Below, one piece after another: positions 43,632-51,542 of a stretch of 64,000 nucleotides of DNA (positions are counted from its first letter, which is position 1; the number at the start of each line of letters is the position of its first letter). The stretch is taken from positions 259,921 through 323,920 of the forward strand of contig NZ_BBYM01000002.1 in NCBI RefSeq assembly GCF_001570405.1. The letters are read 5' to 3'. The translations under genes were made by a program, and so were the position numbers. The DNA is from Microtetraspora niveoalba. Lineage in GTDB: Bacteria; Actinomycetota; Actinomycetes; Streptosporangiales; Streptosporangiaceae. The notes under the pieces are model-generated. The model made no database searches, was not told the origin of the DNA, and was given only the letters and a program-made list of their open reading frames with translations.

Positions 43632-43706
43632 CTGTTGGACGGAGCCGGCGAGCTGGAAGCCTCGTGCCCAGCGAGACAACCGCCGCGGGCGTGGCTCGGC
43701 CGGTGG

Positions 43707-43890
43707 ACGCCCGATCGGGCTCGACAAGGAGCACTACACGAGGCGCAACGTCGTCGAGCGGGCGATCGACCGGCCGAAGAACTTCCGGCCGTGACCGCCC
43801 GCTGTGACAAGCGCGCTTACATCTGTCTCGGCACCGCGACCGTGGCAGCTCTGGTGACCCGGCTCCGCACGTGATCCGAGAAACAGGACC
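43707..43890 (+). pseudogene. IS5 family transposase C-terminus with right-end-like repeat
   Basis: The forward strand reads GLDKEHYTRRNVVERAIDRP and KNFRP, then shifts frame into CDKRAYICLGTATVAALVTR and a stop at 43872-43874, the standard tail of IS5-type transposases (DKxxYxRRNxVER..., YDKRAxxFxGTVTVA). A GAAACAG-G-ACC element at about 43881-43890 resembles the complement of the GGACTGTTTC tip seen at 45139, i.e. the element's right inverted repeat. Frameshifted and lacking its 5' part. Confidence 0.75.
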
Positions 43891-44435
43891 TAGCCGTCGA
43901 GGGAGGCGATGTCGCCGGAGCCGAGCTTGCGGTCCGCGATGCCGGCGAAACCGTTGCGGTCGCTGTAGCTCTCCTCGCCGATGATGCGGCCGTGCTCGTC
44001 GATGGGCCACACGATCGCCATCCGGCTCTCGTACAGGTAGTACGCGTCCGGATCGTCGACCTCGATGCCCATGGCGAGCAGCGTGCGTCCGGGGTAGGCC
44101 ATCCGCATCAGCCCGTCGGTGACCACGCAGTCACGGTCGACCGCGAGCCGGTCGACGTCGTACTGGAGCTGGGTGGCGCCCGAGGCGATGAAGTCGCTGT
44201 AGTAGGCGCGGATCTCGGCGTGGCCACGCGGGCGCATCCCCGGCATGTCCGGCGCGCCGAGGCGATAGGCGGGGCTGTCGCTGAGCGTTGCCATCAGGGC
44301 GTCGAGATCTCCCCGGGCTTCGGCCTTGGAATGGGTGATGACGATCTCCAGGTTCCTGTGCAGTATCGGGTCGGTCTCCCGCGCAAGCCGCTCCTCCAGC
44401 GCCGCCCACGACTTCCTCGGGTCGATGACAACCAT
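43890..44435 (-). CDS. SnoaL/NTF2-like protein
   Basis: 181 residues from ATG 44435 with GAAGGGAGA about 8 bp upstream. A cone-shaped NTF2-like fold is suggested by LEIVITHSKAEARGDLDALM, IRAYYSDFIASGATQLQYDV and YESRMAIVWPIDEHGRIIGEE. The family includes polyketide cyclases, small isomerases and ligand-binding proteins; no catalytic residue can be assigned here. Divergent from a TetR-type regulator 47 bp away that probably controls it. Both lie between two IS5 scars. Confidence 0.88.
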   Translation of the reverse strand: MVVIDPRKSWAALEERLARETDPILHRNLEIVITHSKAEARGDLDALMATLSDSPAYRLGAPDMPGMRPRGHAEIRAYYSDFIASGATQLQYDVDRLAVDRDCVVTDGLMRMAYPGRTLLAMGIEVDDPDAYYLYESRMAIVWPIDEHGRIIGEESYSDRNGFAGIADRKLGSGDIASLDG

Positions 44436-44464
44436 CCCGATCTCCCTTCATTGTGTATGCCGTA

Positions 44465-44480
44465 GACCGTAACATCGGTC
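44465..44480. promoter_or_regulatory. Candidate TetR operator
   Basis: GACCG-TAACAT-CGGTC is a perfect 5+5 inverted repeat located directly before the TetR ATG and 30 bp from the SnoaL-like ATG, where a TetR-type repressor would block both genes. Confidence 0.5.
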
Positions 44481-44482
44481 AC

Positions 44483-45475
44483 ATGACACAGGCAACGAGT
44501 TCCTCCCCGGTCGTTCGACGCGCCCGCCGGACCGTACGGGACGTCTTGTTCGCCGCCCGGAGCATCCTCGACGAGGGCGGCCTGGAGGCCTTGACCATGG
44601 CCGCGACGGCCAAGCGGCTCGGAGTGACGCCGATGGCGATTTACCGCCACGTCAAGGACAGGGACGCGCTGCTCGCCGGAGTGTCCGGCCTGGTCCTGGA
44701 GGAGGTGGGAAACACCGGGTCAGCCGAGATGCCGTGGGACGAGAGCGTCGTGCTCTGGATGCGGGACGTGCGACGCTGCATGGTCCACCACCCCTGGATC
44801 GCTCAGCTGTTCGCCTCGCACGCGCGCCTCTCACCCGCATGGGCCGCAGCGCTCGACCGACTCCTGGCCGCGCTGGAACGCGGCCCCTTGGACGACACCG
44901 CACGGGCGGACACGTTCGTCTGGATCGCCCGTACGACCGTGGGGGTGGTGCTGCTGGAGGCCAAGTCCCCGCTCGCGAACGCGGGTCACGACGTCGCGGA
45001 GGCGCTCGCGGACGCCGTGCCGGGCGCGTCGGGCCGCTGGGCCCGCATCGCCGCCCGGATGGACGCCTACCACGACGACGACCTGTTCGACGATCTCGTC
45101 CGCCACACGCGGGCTCGCCTGAGCGCAAACCCACAAAGGGACTGTTTCATGAAACAGTCCTCGACGGCCGAGGCGCCGGGCGAGCACGACCTGTCGGACA
45201 TGGAGTGGGAGCGCGTCGCCCCGCAGCTGCCGGCCAATAGCGGCCGGGGCCCGCACTGGGTGGACCATCGCGCCGTTATCGACGGGATCCGGTTCCACGA
45301 ACGCACCGGGATCTCCTGGCGGCAGATACCTGCCCGCTATGGGCACTGGCGCACGATCTATGGCCGGTATCGACGATGGACTCGCGACGGCACCTGGCAA
45401 CGCATCACCGCGACGCTTGCACCTGACACCCAAGGAGCGGAGGTCAGACGCCGAACGCCGCCGGGTAGCGGATGA
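44483..45475 (+). CDS. TetR family regulator fused in frame to the start of an IS5 transposase
   Basis: 330 residues from ATG 44483. Residues 1-60 are a TetR HTH (TMAATAKRLGVTPMAIYRHVKDRDAL); about 80-218 are a TetR C-terminal ligand-binding domain (HHPWIAQLFASHARLSPAW). After RLSANPQRDCF the frame enters an inserted element at 45139 and continues as an IS5 transposase N-terminus (LSDMEWERVAPQLPANSGRG, FHERTGISWRQIPARYGHW) to a chance stop. The TetR part has close to its normal full length, so it may still work with a foreign tail of about 110 residues. An ATG at 44453 would add 10 residues. Confidence 0.85.
   Translation: MTQATSSSPVVRRARRTVRDVLFAARSILDEGGLEALTMAATAKRLGVTPMAIYRHVKDRDALLAGVSGLVLEEVGNTGSAEMPWDESVVLWMRDVRRCMVHHPWIAQLFASHARLSPAWAAALDRLLAALERGPLDDTARADTFVWIARTTVGVVLLEAKSPLANAGHDVAEALADAVPGASGRWARIAARMDAYHDDDLFDDLVRHTRARLSANPQRDCFMKQSSTAEAPGEHDLSDMEWERVAPQLPANSGRGPHWVDHRAVIDGIRFHERTGISWRQIPARYGHWRTIYGRYRRWTRDGTWQRITATLAPDTQGAEVRRRTPPGSG
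45139..45440 (+). mobile_element. 5' fragment of an IS5 family element, with palindromic left tip
   Basis: The element begins with a perfect 22-bp palindrome at 45139-45160 (half-site GGACTGTTTCA). The transposase ATG is at the palindrome centre, followed by about 90 residues of transposase N-terminal domain (DLSDMEWERVAPQLP ... YRRWTRDGTWQRI). Homology stops near 45440; the catalytic domain and right end are absent at this site. Confidence 0.8.
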
Positions 45476-45543
45476 CGCCGCTCGGGACCGGCCGCTCAGG
45501 GGCGAGGAGGAGCGCCCGCGCAGCCCGTCCACGGGACCCGGCG

Positions 45544-46797
45544 TCAGCTGCCATCGGCGATGGCGACGCCCACCGTCGTCGCGGGGGCGACGCCGTCGAA
45601 CTCGATGTGGAGGTGGCGAGGTCCGCGCAGCGCCGCGTTCTGCCGGTACGGTGGCGGATCGGCGACCAGCCGGGGGTTCTCCAAGCGGCGCGCGAGCTCG
45701 GACAGCGCGAGCTGGGTCTCCAGCCGGGCCAGCGGGGCGCCGAAGCAGAAGTGCACGCCGCCGCCGAAGCCGAGGTGCTCCTTGTCCTCCCGGTCCGGAT
45801 CGAACCGGTCGGGGTCGGGGAAGCGGCCGGGGTCGCGGTCCGCGGCGGCGAGCGCCAGCGTGATGCGGGCGCCCTTGGGGATGGTGGTGCCGGCGATCTC
45901 GATGTCGTCCAGAGCGGTGCGCACGGGCGGCATGTGCACCGGCGGCTCGTAACGCAGCAGCTCCTCGATGACGGCGTCGACACGATCGGGTTCGCGGCGC
46001 AGCCTGTCGAGCTCGGCAGGGTGGCGCAGCAGGGTCAGCATCCCGTTGGCGATCAGGTTGACGGTGGTCTCGTGCCCGGCGACGAGCAGCAACGCGGCGG
46101 TGCTCAGCAGTTCCTCCCGCGACATGCGCCCTTCGGCGTCGTCGGTGACCAGCGCGGACAGCAGGTCGTCGGACGGCTGCCGCAGGCGCGCGTCGGCCAG
46201 CTCGTCCAGATACGCGCGCAGCTCCGTGCCGGCGGCGACACGCCGCCGCTCCACCGCTTCCCCGGCTCTCGGGTCGAGCGTCTCGACCAATGCCTCGGAC
46301 CACGCGCGGAAGCGCGGTTCGTCCTCGGTGGGCACGCCCAGCAGCCTGCAGATCACGATGACCGGCAGCGGGTAGGCGAAGGCGTCGACGACGTCGACGC
46401 GGTCCCGGCCGGCGAAGGCGTCGATCAGACGGGTGACGGTCTCACCGACCTGGCGCCGCATGCCCTCGACCCGGCCCGGCGAGTGGGGCGGTCCGAAGTG
46501 CCGCATCGCCAGCCGCCGGAGCCGGTCGTGCTCGGGCGGGTCACGCCGGATGAAGGCGGGCGGCAGGCCGGGCAGGCTCTCGTCGCCCGGCGGCGAGCCG
46601 CCCTCCGGCGGCTCCGGCCGGATCGAGCTGATCCGGGGATCGTGCAGCAGCGCGACGATCTCCCGGTAGGTGCTCACCACGTAGCCGCCGTCCTTCCGCC
46701 GCATGACCGGCGTCTCGCGCAGCTCGGCGTACAGCGGGTAGGGGTCGGCGCGGTTCGCGTGATCCAGGATCCGGTCGAAGACGCAGGTCTCGGCCAT
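45544..46797 (-). CDS. Cytochrome P450
   Basis: 417 residues from ATG 46797 (AGGAG 7 bp upstream). All landmarks are present: I-helix AGHETT (240-245), K-helix EELLR (278-282), and heme loop FGGGVHFCFGAPLAR with the thiolate ligand Cys351. A soluble class I bacterial P450 that needs a ferredoxin and reductase. Both are supplied by the gene 56 bp upstream in the same operon. The substrate is unknown; proximity to amide and CoA-ester catabolic genes fits oxidative degradation better than biosynthesis, but that is inference. Confidence 0.96.
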   Translation of the reverse strand: MAETCVFDRILDHANRADPYPLYAELRETPVMRRKDGGYVVSTYREIVALLHDPRISSIRPEPPEGGSPPGDESLPGLPPAFIRRDPPEHDRLRRLAMRHFGPPHSPGRVEGMRRQVGETVTRLIDAFAGRDRVDVVDAFAYPLPVIVICRLLGVPTEDEPRFRAWSEALVETLDPRAGEAVERRRVAAGTELRAYLDELADARLRQPSDDLLSALVTDDAEGRMSREELLSTAALLLVAGHETTVNLIANGMLTLLRHPAELDRLRREPDRVDAVIEELLRYEPPVHMPPVRTALDDIEIAGTTIPKGARITLALAAADRDPGRFPDPDRFDPDREDKEHLGFGGGVHFCFGAPLARLETQLALSELARRLENPRLVADPPPYRQNAALRGPRHLHIEFDGVAPATTVGVAIADGS

Positions 46798-46853
46798 GAC
46801 GACGCTCCTCGGCTTCGGGACTTCTCCGGCTGGGGTCGGGGGCGGGCGCGGGA

Positions 46854-48461
46854 TCACTCGGGACGGCGCACCAGGATGGCCCGCCGCTCGCCCGGGTCAT
46901 GGCCGGTCACCACCACTGTGGCGCCCTGGGCGACCGCGACGCGCGGCGGCACCTCCGCCGGGACCGGTTCCATGACGGCCGGCCTGCCCACCATGGCGAA
47001 GTCCGGCGGGAACGGCGCGGCCTGCTCGATCAGCCGCTGGTAGAACTCCAGCCACATGGCCTGGTCGAAGGTGACGGCGGCGGTGATGCGCCCCCGGTAC
47101 CCGTAGGCGGCGACGAAGCGGCGCTCGGCGACCGACCCCTGAGTGATCACGACCCCGTCCGCGAACGTCGGAACGCCGACGGATTTGATGTTGACGCCGA
47201 ACTGGCTGGACCAGAACACCGGCAGGGCCAGATGCGCCCACCGCCGGGTCTGGTCGCTGACCATGTTGTGCGCCGCGATCTCGGCCTGGGCGACCGCGTT
47301 GCCCCAGTGCTCCAGAGCCAGGAACTGGTATTCGTACGACGGGTGCGGAAATCGGGCGATGTCCCCGGCGGCGAAGATGTCGTCGGTGACCACGCCGTTG
47401 ATGTCGAAGACGCGGCAGCCCGCGTCGCAGCCCACACCCCAGACGCCGGCGGCCAGCCCCGCGCCCTCCAGCCAGTCGACGTTGCGGACCGCGCCGAGCG
47501 CGACCACCGCCATGTCCACCTCGAGGGTGGCGCCGTCGGACAGGCGCGCGGCGCGCAGCCGCCCCTCGGCGTCTCCTTCGAGCGCCGTGACGGTGGTGTC
47601 GCAGCGCAGGTCCACGCCGTGCTCGCGCTGCATCTCCCCCGCGATCGCGCCGATCACCCTGCCCAGCGCCCCGAACAGCGGGACCGGTCCCCGCTCGGCG
47701 ACCGTGACCGGCCGGTCCAGCTCCCGGCAGACGGAGGCGACCTCCGATCCGGCGAAGCCGCCGCCGATGACCAGCACCCGCCCGGTCCCGGCGGCGAGCC
47801 GCGCCCGCAGCCGGATGGCGTCCTCGATCGTACGGAGCACGTACACGCCGTCGAGGGCGGCCTCCGCCTCGTTCGGCCACGGCCGGGCGCGGACGCCGGT
47901 GGCGATCAGCAGGCGGTCGAACCCGATCTCCCGGCCGTCGGCGAGGCGCACCCGCTTGCCGGTCAGGTCCAGGCCGGTCGCCCGCTGCCCCAGCAGCCAT
48001 TCGGCGTCCAGTTCCGCGAGCCGGGGCAGCATGGTGTGCTCGACGGGCACCTGACCGGCCAGCACCTGCTTGGACAGCGGCGGCCGGTCGTACGGCTCGT
48101 GCGTCTCGTCGCCGATCAGGGTCAGCGAACCGGCGAAGCCCTCCCTGCGCAGCACCATCGCGGCCCGCAGGCCGGCCAGCGAGGCTCCCACGATGACGAT
48201 GCGCCCGTTGCGTTTGAAGCCGTCTCCGGCGTCCGGATATACCTGGGGGCCGCGTCCGGCGGCACGGGCGGCGAACCGGTCGATATGGATCGCCTGGACC
48301 GGGCAGGCCGCCTTCGCCCGCAGCACCCGCGCACGCTGCTCGTCGCTCGGATCGGGGTCGTAGAGCAGGGCCTCCTGCCCGTGCATCGTGAAGACGTCGG
48401 GCGCCGCGAAGACGCATTGCCCGTATCCCTGGCATCGGGTGAGATCGACGACGACTCGCAT
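46854..48461 (-). CDS. Ferredoxin-ferredoxin reductase fusion (P450 redox partner)
   Basis: 535 residues from ATG 48461 with AGGAGG 4 bp upstream. Residues 1-62 are a [3Fe-4S] ferredoxin: Cys10, Cys16 and Cys53-Pro, with Gly13 at the position of the missing fourth cysteine. After a linker, residues about 85-490 are a putidaredoxin-reductase-like FAD/NADH oxidoreductase (RIVIVGASLAGLRAAMVL; VLVIGGGFAGSEVASV; DIFAAGDIARFPHP). Usually these are two genes; here electron supply to the adjacent P450 is in a single chain. It is first in the operon, with repeated elements upstream. Confidence 0.95.
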   Translation of the reverse strand: MRVVVDLTRCQGYGQCVFAAPDVFTMHGQEALLYDPDPSDEQRARVLRAKAACPVQAIHIDRFAARAAGRGPQVYPDAGDGFKRNGRIVIVGASLAGLRAAMVLRREGFAGSLTLIGDETHEPYDRPPLSKQVLAGQVPVEHTMLPRLAELDAEWLLGQRATGLDLTGKRVRLADGREIGFDRLLIATGVRARPWPNEAEAALDGVYVLRTIEDAIRLRARLAAGTGRVLVIGGGFAGSEVASVCRELDRPVTVAERGPVPLFGALGRVIGAIAGEMQREHGVDLRCDTTVTALEGDAEGRLRAARLSDGATLEVDMAVVALGAVRNVDWLEGAGLAAGVWGVGCDAGCRVFDINGVVTDDIFAAGDIARFPHPSYEYQFLALEHWGNAVAQAEIAAHNMVSDQTRRWAHLALPVFWSSQFGVNIKSVGVPTFADGVVITQGSVAERRFVAAYGYRGRITAAVTFDQAMWLEFYQRLIEQAAPFPPDFAMVGRPAVMEPVPAEVPPRVAVAQGATVVVTGHDPGERRAILVRRPE

Positions 48462-48527
48462 CGGGCCTCCTGTACGCGAGCGGTGCGCGCTTCGAGCGGC
48501 GGCGGACCGCGCGGAAGGCCGCGCCAC

Positions 48528-48677
48528 CCGGTCATGGACACATACGGAAGGCAGCGCGATCCGGTCATGACCGCCTCGCTACCGCGTATCGGGCAACCGG
48601 TACGACCGCCCGGCGGAACGCCGCGGCGAGCCCGTCCCGATATGAGGCGCACGTACCCCGGTTGCGGCGGTCGTACC
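48528..48677. promoter_or_regulatory. Regulatory repeats upstream of the P450 operon
   Basis: CCGGTCATG occurs twice in direct orientation (48528-48536 and 48561-48569), 33 bp apart (three helical turns). A perfect 12-bp inverted repeat, GGTACGACCGCC (48599-48610) and GGCGGTCGTACC (48666-48677), lies further upstream, between this operon and the end of the LacI gene. These may be operators or a terminator-like structure for the LacI gene. Confidence 0.45.
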
Positions 48678-48694
48678 CTCCCGTCACCCGCCGC

Positions 48695-49753
48695 TCAGTG
48701 CCCCGGCCGCTTCAGCGAGCTCTTCGGGGCCGAGGACGCCCGGACCTGGAAGCCGGCCGAGAACAGGCGGCCGGGGTCGCCGTCGCGGCCTTCGAGGCGG
48801 TCGACGAGCAGGTCCACCGCCGCCTGGGCGGTCTCGCCGGGCAGGAAGCCGAGCGTGCTGATCGGCGGGTCGGTGTAGGGGGCCGCCGGGTCCTCCGTGG
48901 CGCAGACCAGCAGCAAATCGCCGGGGACGGAGCGGCCGAGCCTGCGGATCGTGTCCAGCAACAGCGGCGTGCTGAGCTCGACCAGGGTGAACAACGCGTC
49001 CGGCGGGACCGGGGCGGCGAGCAGCTCGGTGACGGCCTGGAGCGTCTGCTCGACGCCGGGGGCGGGCAGGCAGACGATCCGGGGGTCGTGTCCTCGCTCG
49101 GCGCACCAGTCGTGGTAGGCGCGGACGGACTGCTGGTGGTAGCAGGCCGTGGTCGCGCCGGCGACGACGGCGATCCGTTCGGCGCCCGCCTCCTCCAGGT
49201 GATCGAGGACCTGGCGTACGGCGGCGTCGTAGTCGAAGTCGACCCAGCCGCCCGCCGCCCGCGCCTCGCCCGCGACCTCGGCCAGGGCCCGGCGGTCGGA
49301 GACCACGGGGACGCCCGCGGCGAGGAAGTCCCGGACCATCGGGTCGCCCTCGACCGGGTCGATGACGAACACGCCGTCCAGCGGGATGTCCAGCCAGCAG
49401 TCGTCCGGCCCGTAGGTGGGCAGCAGGACGACGCCGTATCCGTGGGCGAGGGCCGCCTGGGTCGTCGCGGTCACGATCTGGGAGAAGTAGGCCAGGTCGG
49501 CGTAGACCCATGGCGTCTCGACGTACTCGCGTGCCGCGACGCCGAGCAGCCGGGTGTGCCCGGCGCGCAGCAGCCGTGCCGCGGCGTTCGGGCGGTAGCC
49601 GAGAGAACGCGCCACCTTCTGCACGTGCTCACGGGTGGCGGCGGGGAGCCGGCCTGCTCCGTTCAGCGCGTCGGACACCGTCGTCTTGGACACCCCGGCG
49701 GCGCGGGCCACGTCCACGAGACGGACCCGCGGTGTGCGGTCTGACTGGCTCAT
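48695..49753 (-). CDS. LacI family transcriptional regulator of the ABC transporter operon
   Basis: 352 residues from ATG 49753. LacI HTH at about 11-60 (RLVDVARAAGVSKTTVSDALNG), then a ligand-binding domain with PDALFTLVELSTPLLLDTIR and ISTLGFLPGETAQAAVDLLVDR. Effector domains of this family bind sugars or other small metabolites. It is divergent from the peptide/opine-type ABC operon with two similar palindromic sites between, so it probably represses that operon and itself. Confidence 0.92.
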   Translation of the reverse strand: MSQSDRTPRVRLVDVARAAGVSKTTVSDALNGAGRLPAATREHVQKVARSLGYRPNAAARLLRAGHTRLLGVAAREYVETPWVYADLAYFSQIVTATTQAALAHGYGVVLLPTYGPDDCWLDIPLDGVFVIDPVEGDPMVRDFLAAGVPVVSDRRALAEVAGEARAAGGWVDFDYDAAVRQVLDHLEEAGAERIAVVAGATTACYHQQSVRAYHDWCAERGHDPRIVCLPAPGVEQTLQAVTELLAAPVPPDALFTLVELSTPLLLDTIRRLGRSVPGDLLLVCATEDPAAPYTDPPISTLGFLPGETAQAAVDLLVDRLEGRDGDPGRLFSAGFQVRASSAPKSSLKRPGH

Positions 49754-49805
49754 GAGCGCGATCCTGTCATCCGGGCGGACCCTCCGCCACTCGCCCGTAC
49801 GCATT

Positions 49806-49845
49806 GCAGAATCGTTCCGCTGAACTCTTGTGCAGGAACGTTCCT
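49806..49845. promoter_or_regulatory. Two LacI-type operators
   Basis: GCAGAATCGTTCCGCTGA (from 49806) and GCAGGAACGTTCCTTCAC (from 49832) share the pattern GCAGrAwCGTTCCkyT. The second contains the perfect palindrome AGGAACGTTCCT (49834-49845) with the central CG typical of LacI operators. Spacing is 26 bp. Confidence 0.65.
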
Positions 49846-49914
49846 TCACGAATACTCGCAGCCACCTCTGCCGCACATCTGATCGTTGCGGCCCGTTCAG
49901 AAAGAGGTGGTCTG

Positions 49915-51534
49915 ATGCGCACCACCCGTTTCGCCGCCGCGATGGCGCTGCTCGCGCTCGCGGTCGCCGCCTGCGGCGGCGCCTCATCCGCCGTCAAGGG
50001 CGGCGACTCCTCCGCGTTCGAGATCACGAAGGACACAGCGCCGGCCAAGGGCGCCGTGGACACGGTGACCTGGTCGCTCTACGCCGAGCCGCAGTCCCTG
50101 GACTACGCGTACGCCTTCGACTACCACCCCAACACCGTGCTCGCCAACGTGTGCGAACAGCTCATGCGGATCACCCCCGAGCTGAAGGTGGAGCCCGGCC
50201 TGGCCGCCGCCGCGGCCAACCCCGACCCCAGGCGCTGGGTCTACACGATCCGCGACGGCGTGAAGTTCCACGACGGCTCCACGCTCACCGCCGACGACGT
50301 CGTCGCCAGCATGCGCCGCCACATGGACCCCAAGGTCGGCTCGTACTGGGTCTCCGTCTACCAGAACGTCGACAAGATCGAGAAGACCGGGCCGATGGAG
50401 GTCACGGTTCACCTGAAGCGGCCCGACCAGCTCTTCAACGAGGAGATGGGCACCTCCGCCGGAACCATCGAGAGTGCCGATTCGCTGGCCGAGGAGGGCT
50501 ACGGCACCCCGGACGTCGGAGTCGACTGCACCGGCCCCTTCTCGTTCGAGTCGTGGCAGAAGGGCCAGTCGATCACTTTCAAGAAGTTCGCCGACTACTG
50601 GGACAAGGCGCTCGAACCCAAGGTGAACACGCTCAAGATGGTGTTCATCCCGGACCCCGCGGCCCGCGTCAACGCGATGCTCGCCGGGGAGGTCGACGGC
50701 GGCTACCTCCTGCCGCCCCCCGGGTTCGCCAAGCTCCGCACCGCCGGCAGCGGCACGCTCTACTTCGGCCCCAACACGACGGCCGTGAACCTGATCCCCA
50801 CCGACCTCAAGGGCACGCTCGGTGACGTCAAGGTCCGCAGGGCGCTGTCCATGGCGCTCGACCGCGACGGCATCATCAAGGCCGCCGCGGGCGGAGCCGG
50901 CGCGCCGGCGAAGGCGCCGGGCGCTCTCGGCGCCTGGGGAATCGCCCCTGAGGCGGGCAAGGGGCACCACGACAAGCTTCCGGCCCTCACCCGAGACGTC
51001 GAGGGGGCGAAGAAGCTGATCCAGGAGGCCGGAGCCTCCGGCAAGAAGGTCGTGATGGCGACCAGCACGCTCTCCCCCGACATCGGCGTCATCGCCAACG
51101 CGGTGCAGTCGGCCGGGCAGGCCATCGGCCTGAACGTCGAACTGAAGGCGGTCGCCCCCGAGGCCTACACGGCGCTGTTCTCCGATCCGAAGGCCCGCGA
51201 GGGCGTCGACCTGGTCATGACGATCTGGTACGACTCCACCCCCGACCCGCTGGAGTTCTACGGGATCCTGCGCACCGGCGACTTCGCCAACTACGGCGGC
51301 TACTCCAACCCCGAGTACGACGCCCTGGTCGACGAGGCCAACGCCCAGGCCGATCCGGCCGCACGCGCCGCTACGGTCGCCAAGCTGCAGGAGATCGCCG
51401 TCCGTGACATGGTCTGGATCCCGCTGTACGAGCCGCCGCACAACATGTTCCTGAACAAGCGGCTCACCGGCGCCCCGACCGGCATCTCCCAGCTCGTCTA
51501 CCCATGGGCCGCCCGTCTGGGTTCGGCCGGTTGA
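49915..51534 (+). CDS. ABC transporter substrate-binding lipoprotein, family 5 (peptide/opine/nickel type)
   Basis: 539 residues from ATG 49915 (AAAGAGGTGG upstream). Lipobox LAVAAC near residue 21, then the SBP_bac_5 fold (TWSLYAEPQSLDYAYAFDYH, VKFHDGSTLTADDVVASMRRH, NYGGYSNPEYDALVDEANAQ). It captures an oligopeptide-like or other amide-containing solute outside the membrane and delivers it to the permeases encoded next. First gene of the operon that also encodes an amidase. Confidence 0.95.
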   Translation: MRTTRFAAAMALLALAVAACGGASSAVKGGDSSAFEITKDTAPAKGAVDTVTWSLYAEPQSLDYAYAFDYHPNTVLANVCEQLMRITPELKVEPGLAAAAANPDPRRWVYTIRDGVKFHDGSTLTADDVVASMRRHMDPKVGSYWVSVYQNVDKIEKTGPMEVTVHLKRPDQLFNEEMGTSAGTIESADSLAEEGYGTPDVGVDCTGPFSFESWQKGQSITFKKFADYWDKALEPKVNTLKMVFIPDPAARVNAMLAGEVDGGYLLPPPGFAKLRTAGSGTLYFGPNTTAVNLIPTDLKGTLGDVKVRRALSMALDRDGIIKAAAGGAGAPAKAPGALGAWGIAPEAGKGHHDKLPALTRDVEGAKKLIQEAGASGKKVVMATSTLSPDIGVIANAVQSAGQAIGLNVELKAVAPEAYTALFSDPKAREGVDLVMTIWYDSTPDPLEFYGILRTGDFANYGGYSNPEYDALVDEANAQADPAARAATVAKLQEIAVRDMVWIPLYEPPHNMFLNKRLTGAPTGISQLVYPWAARLGSAG

Positions 51535-51542
51535 GTCCGACC

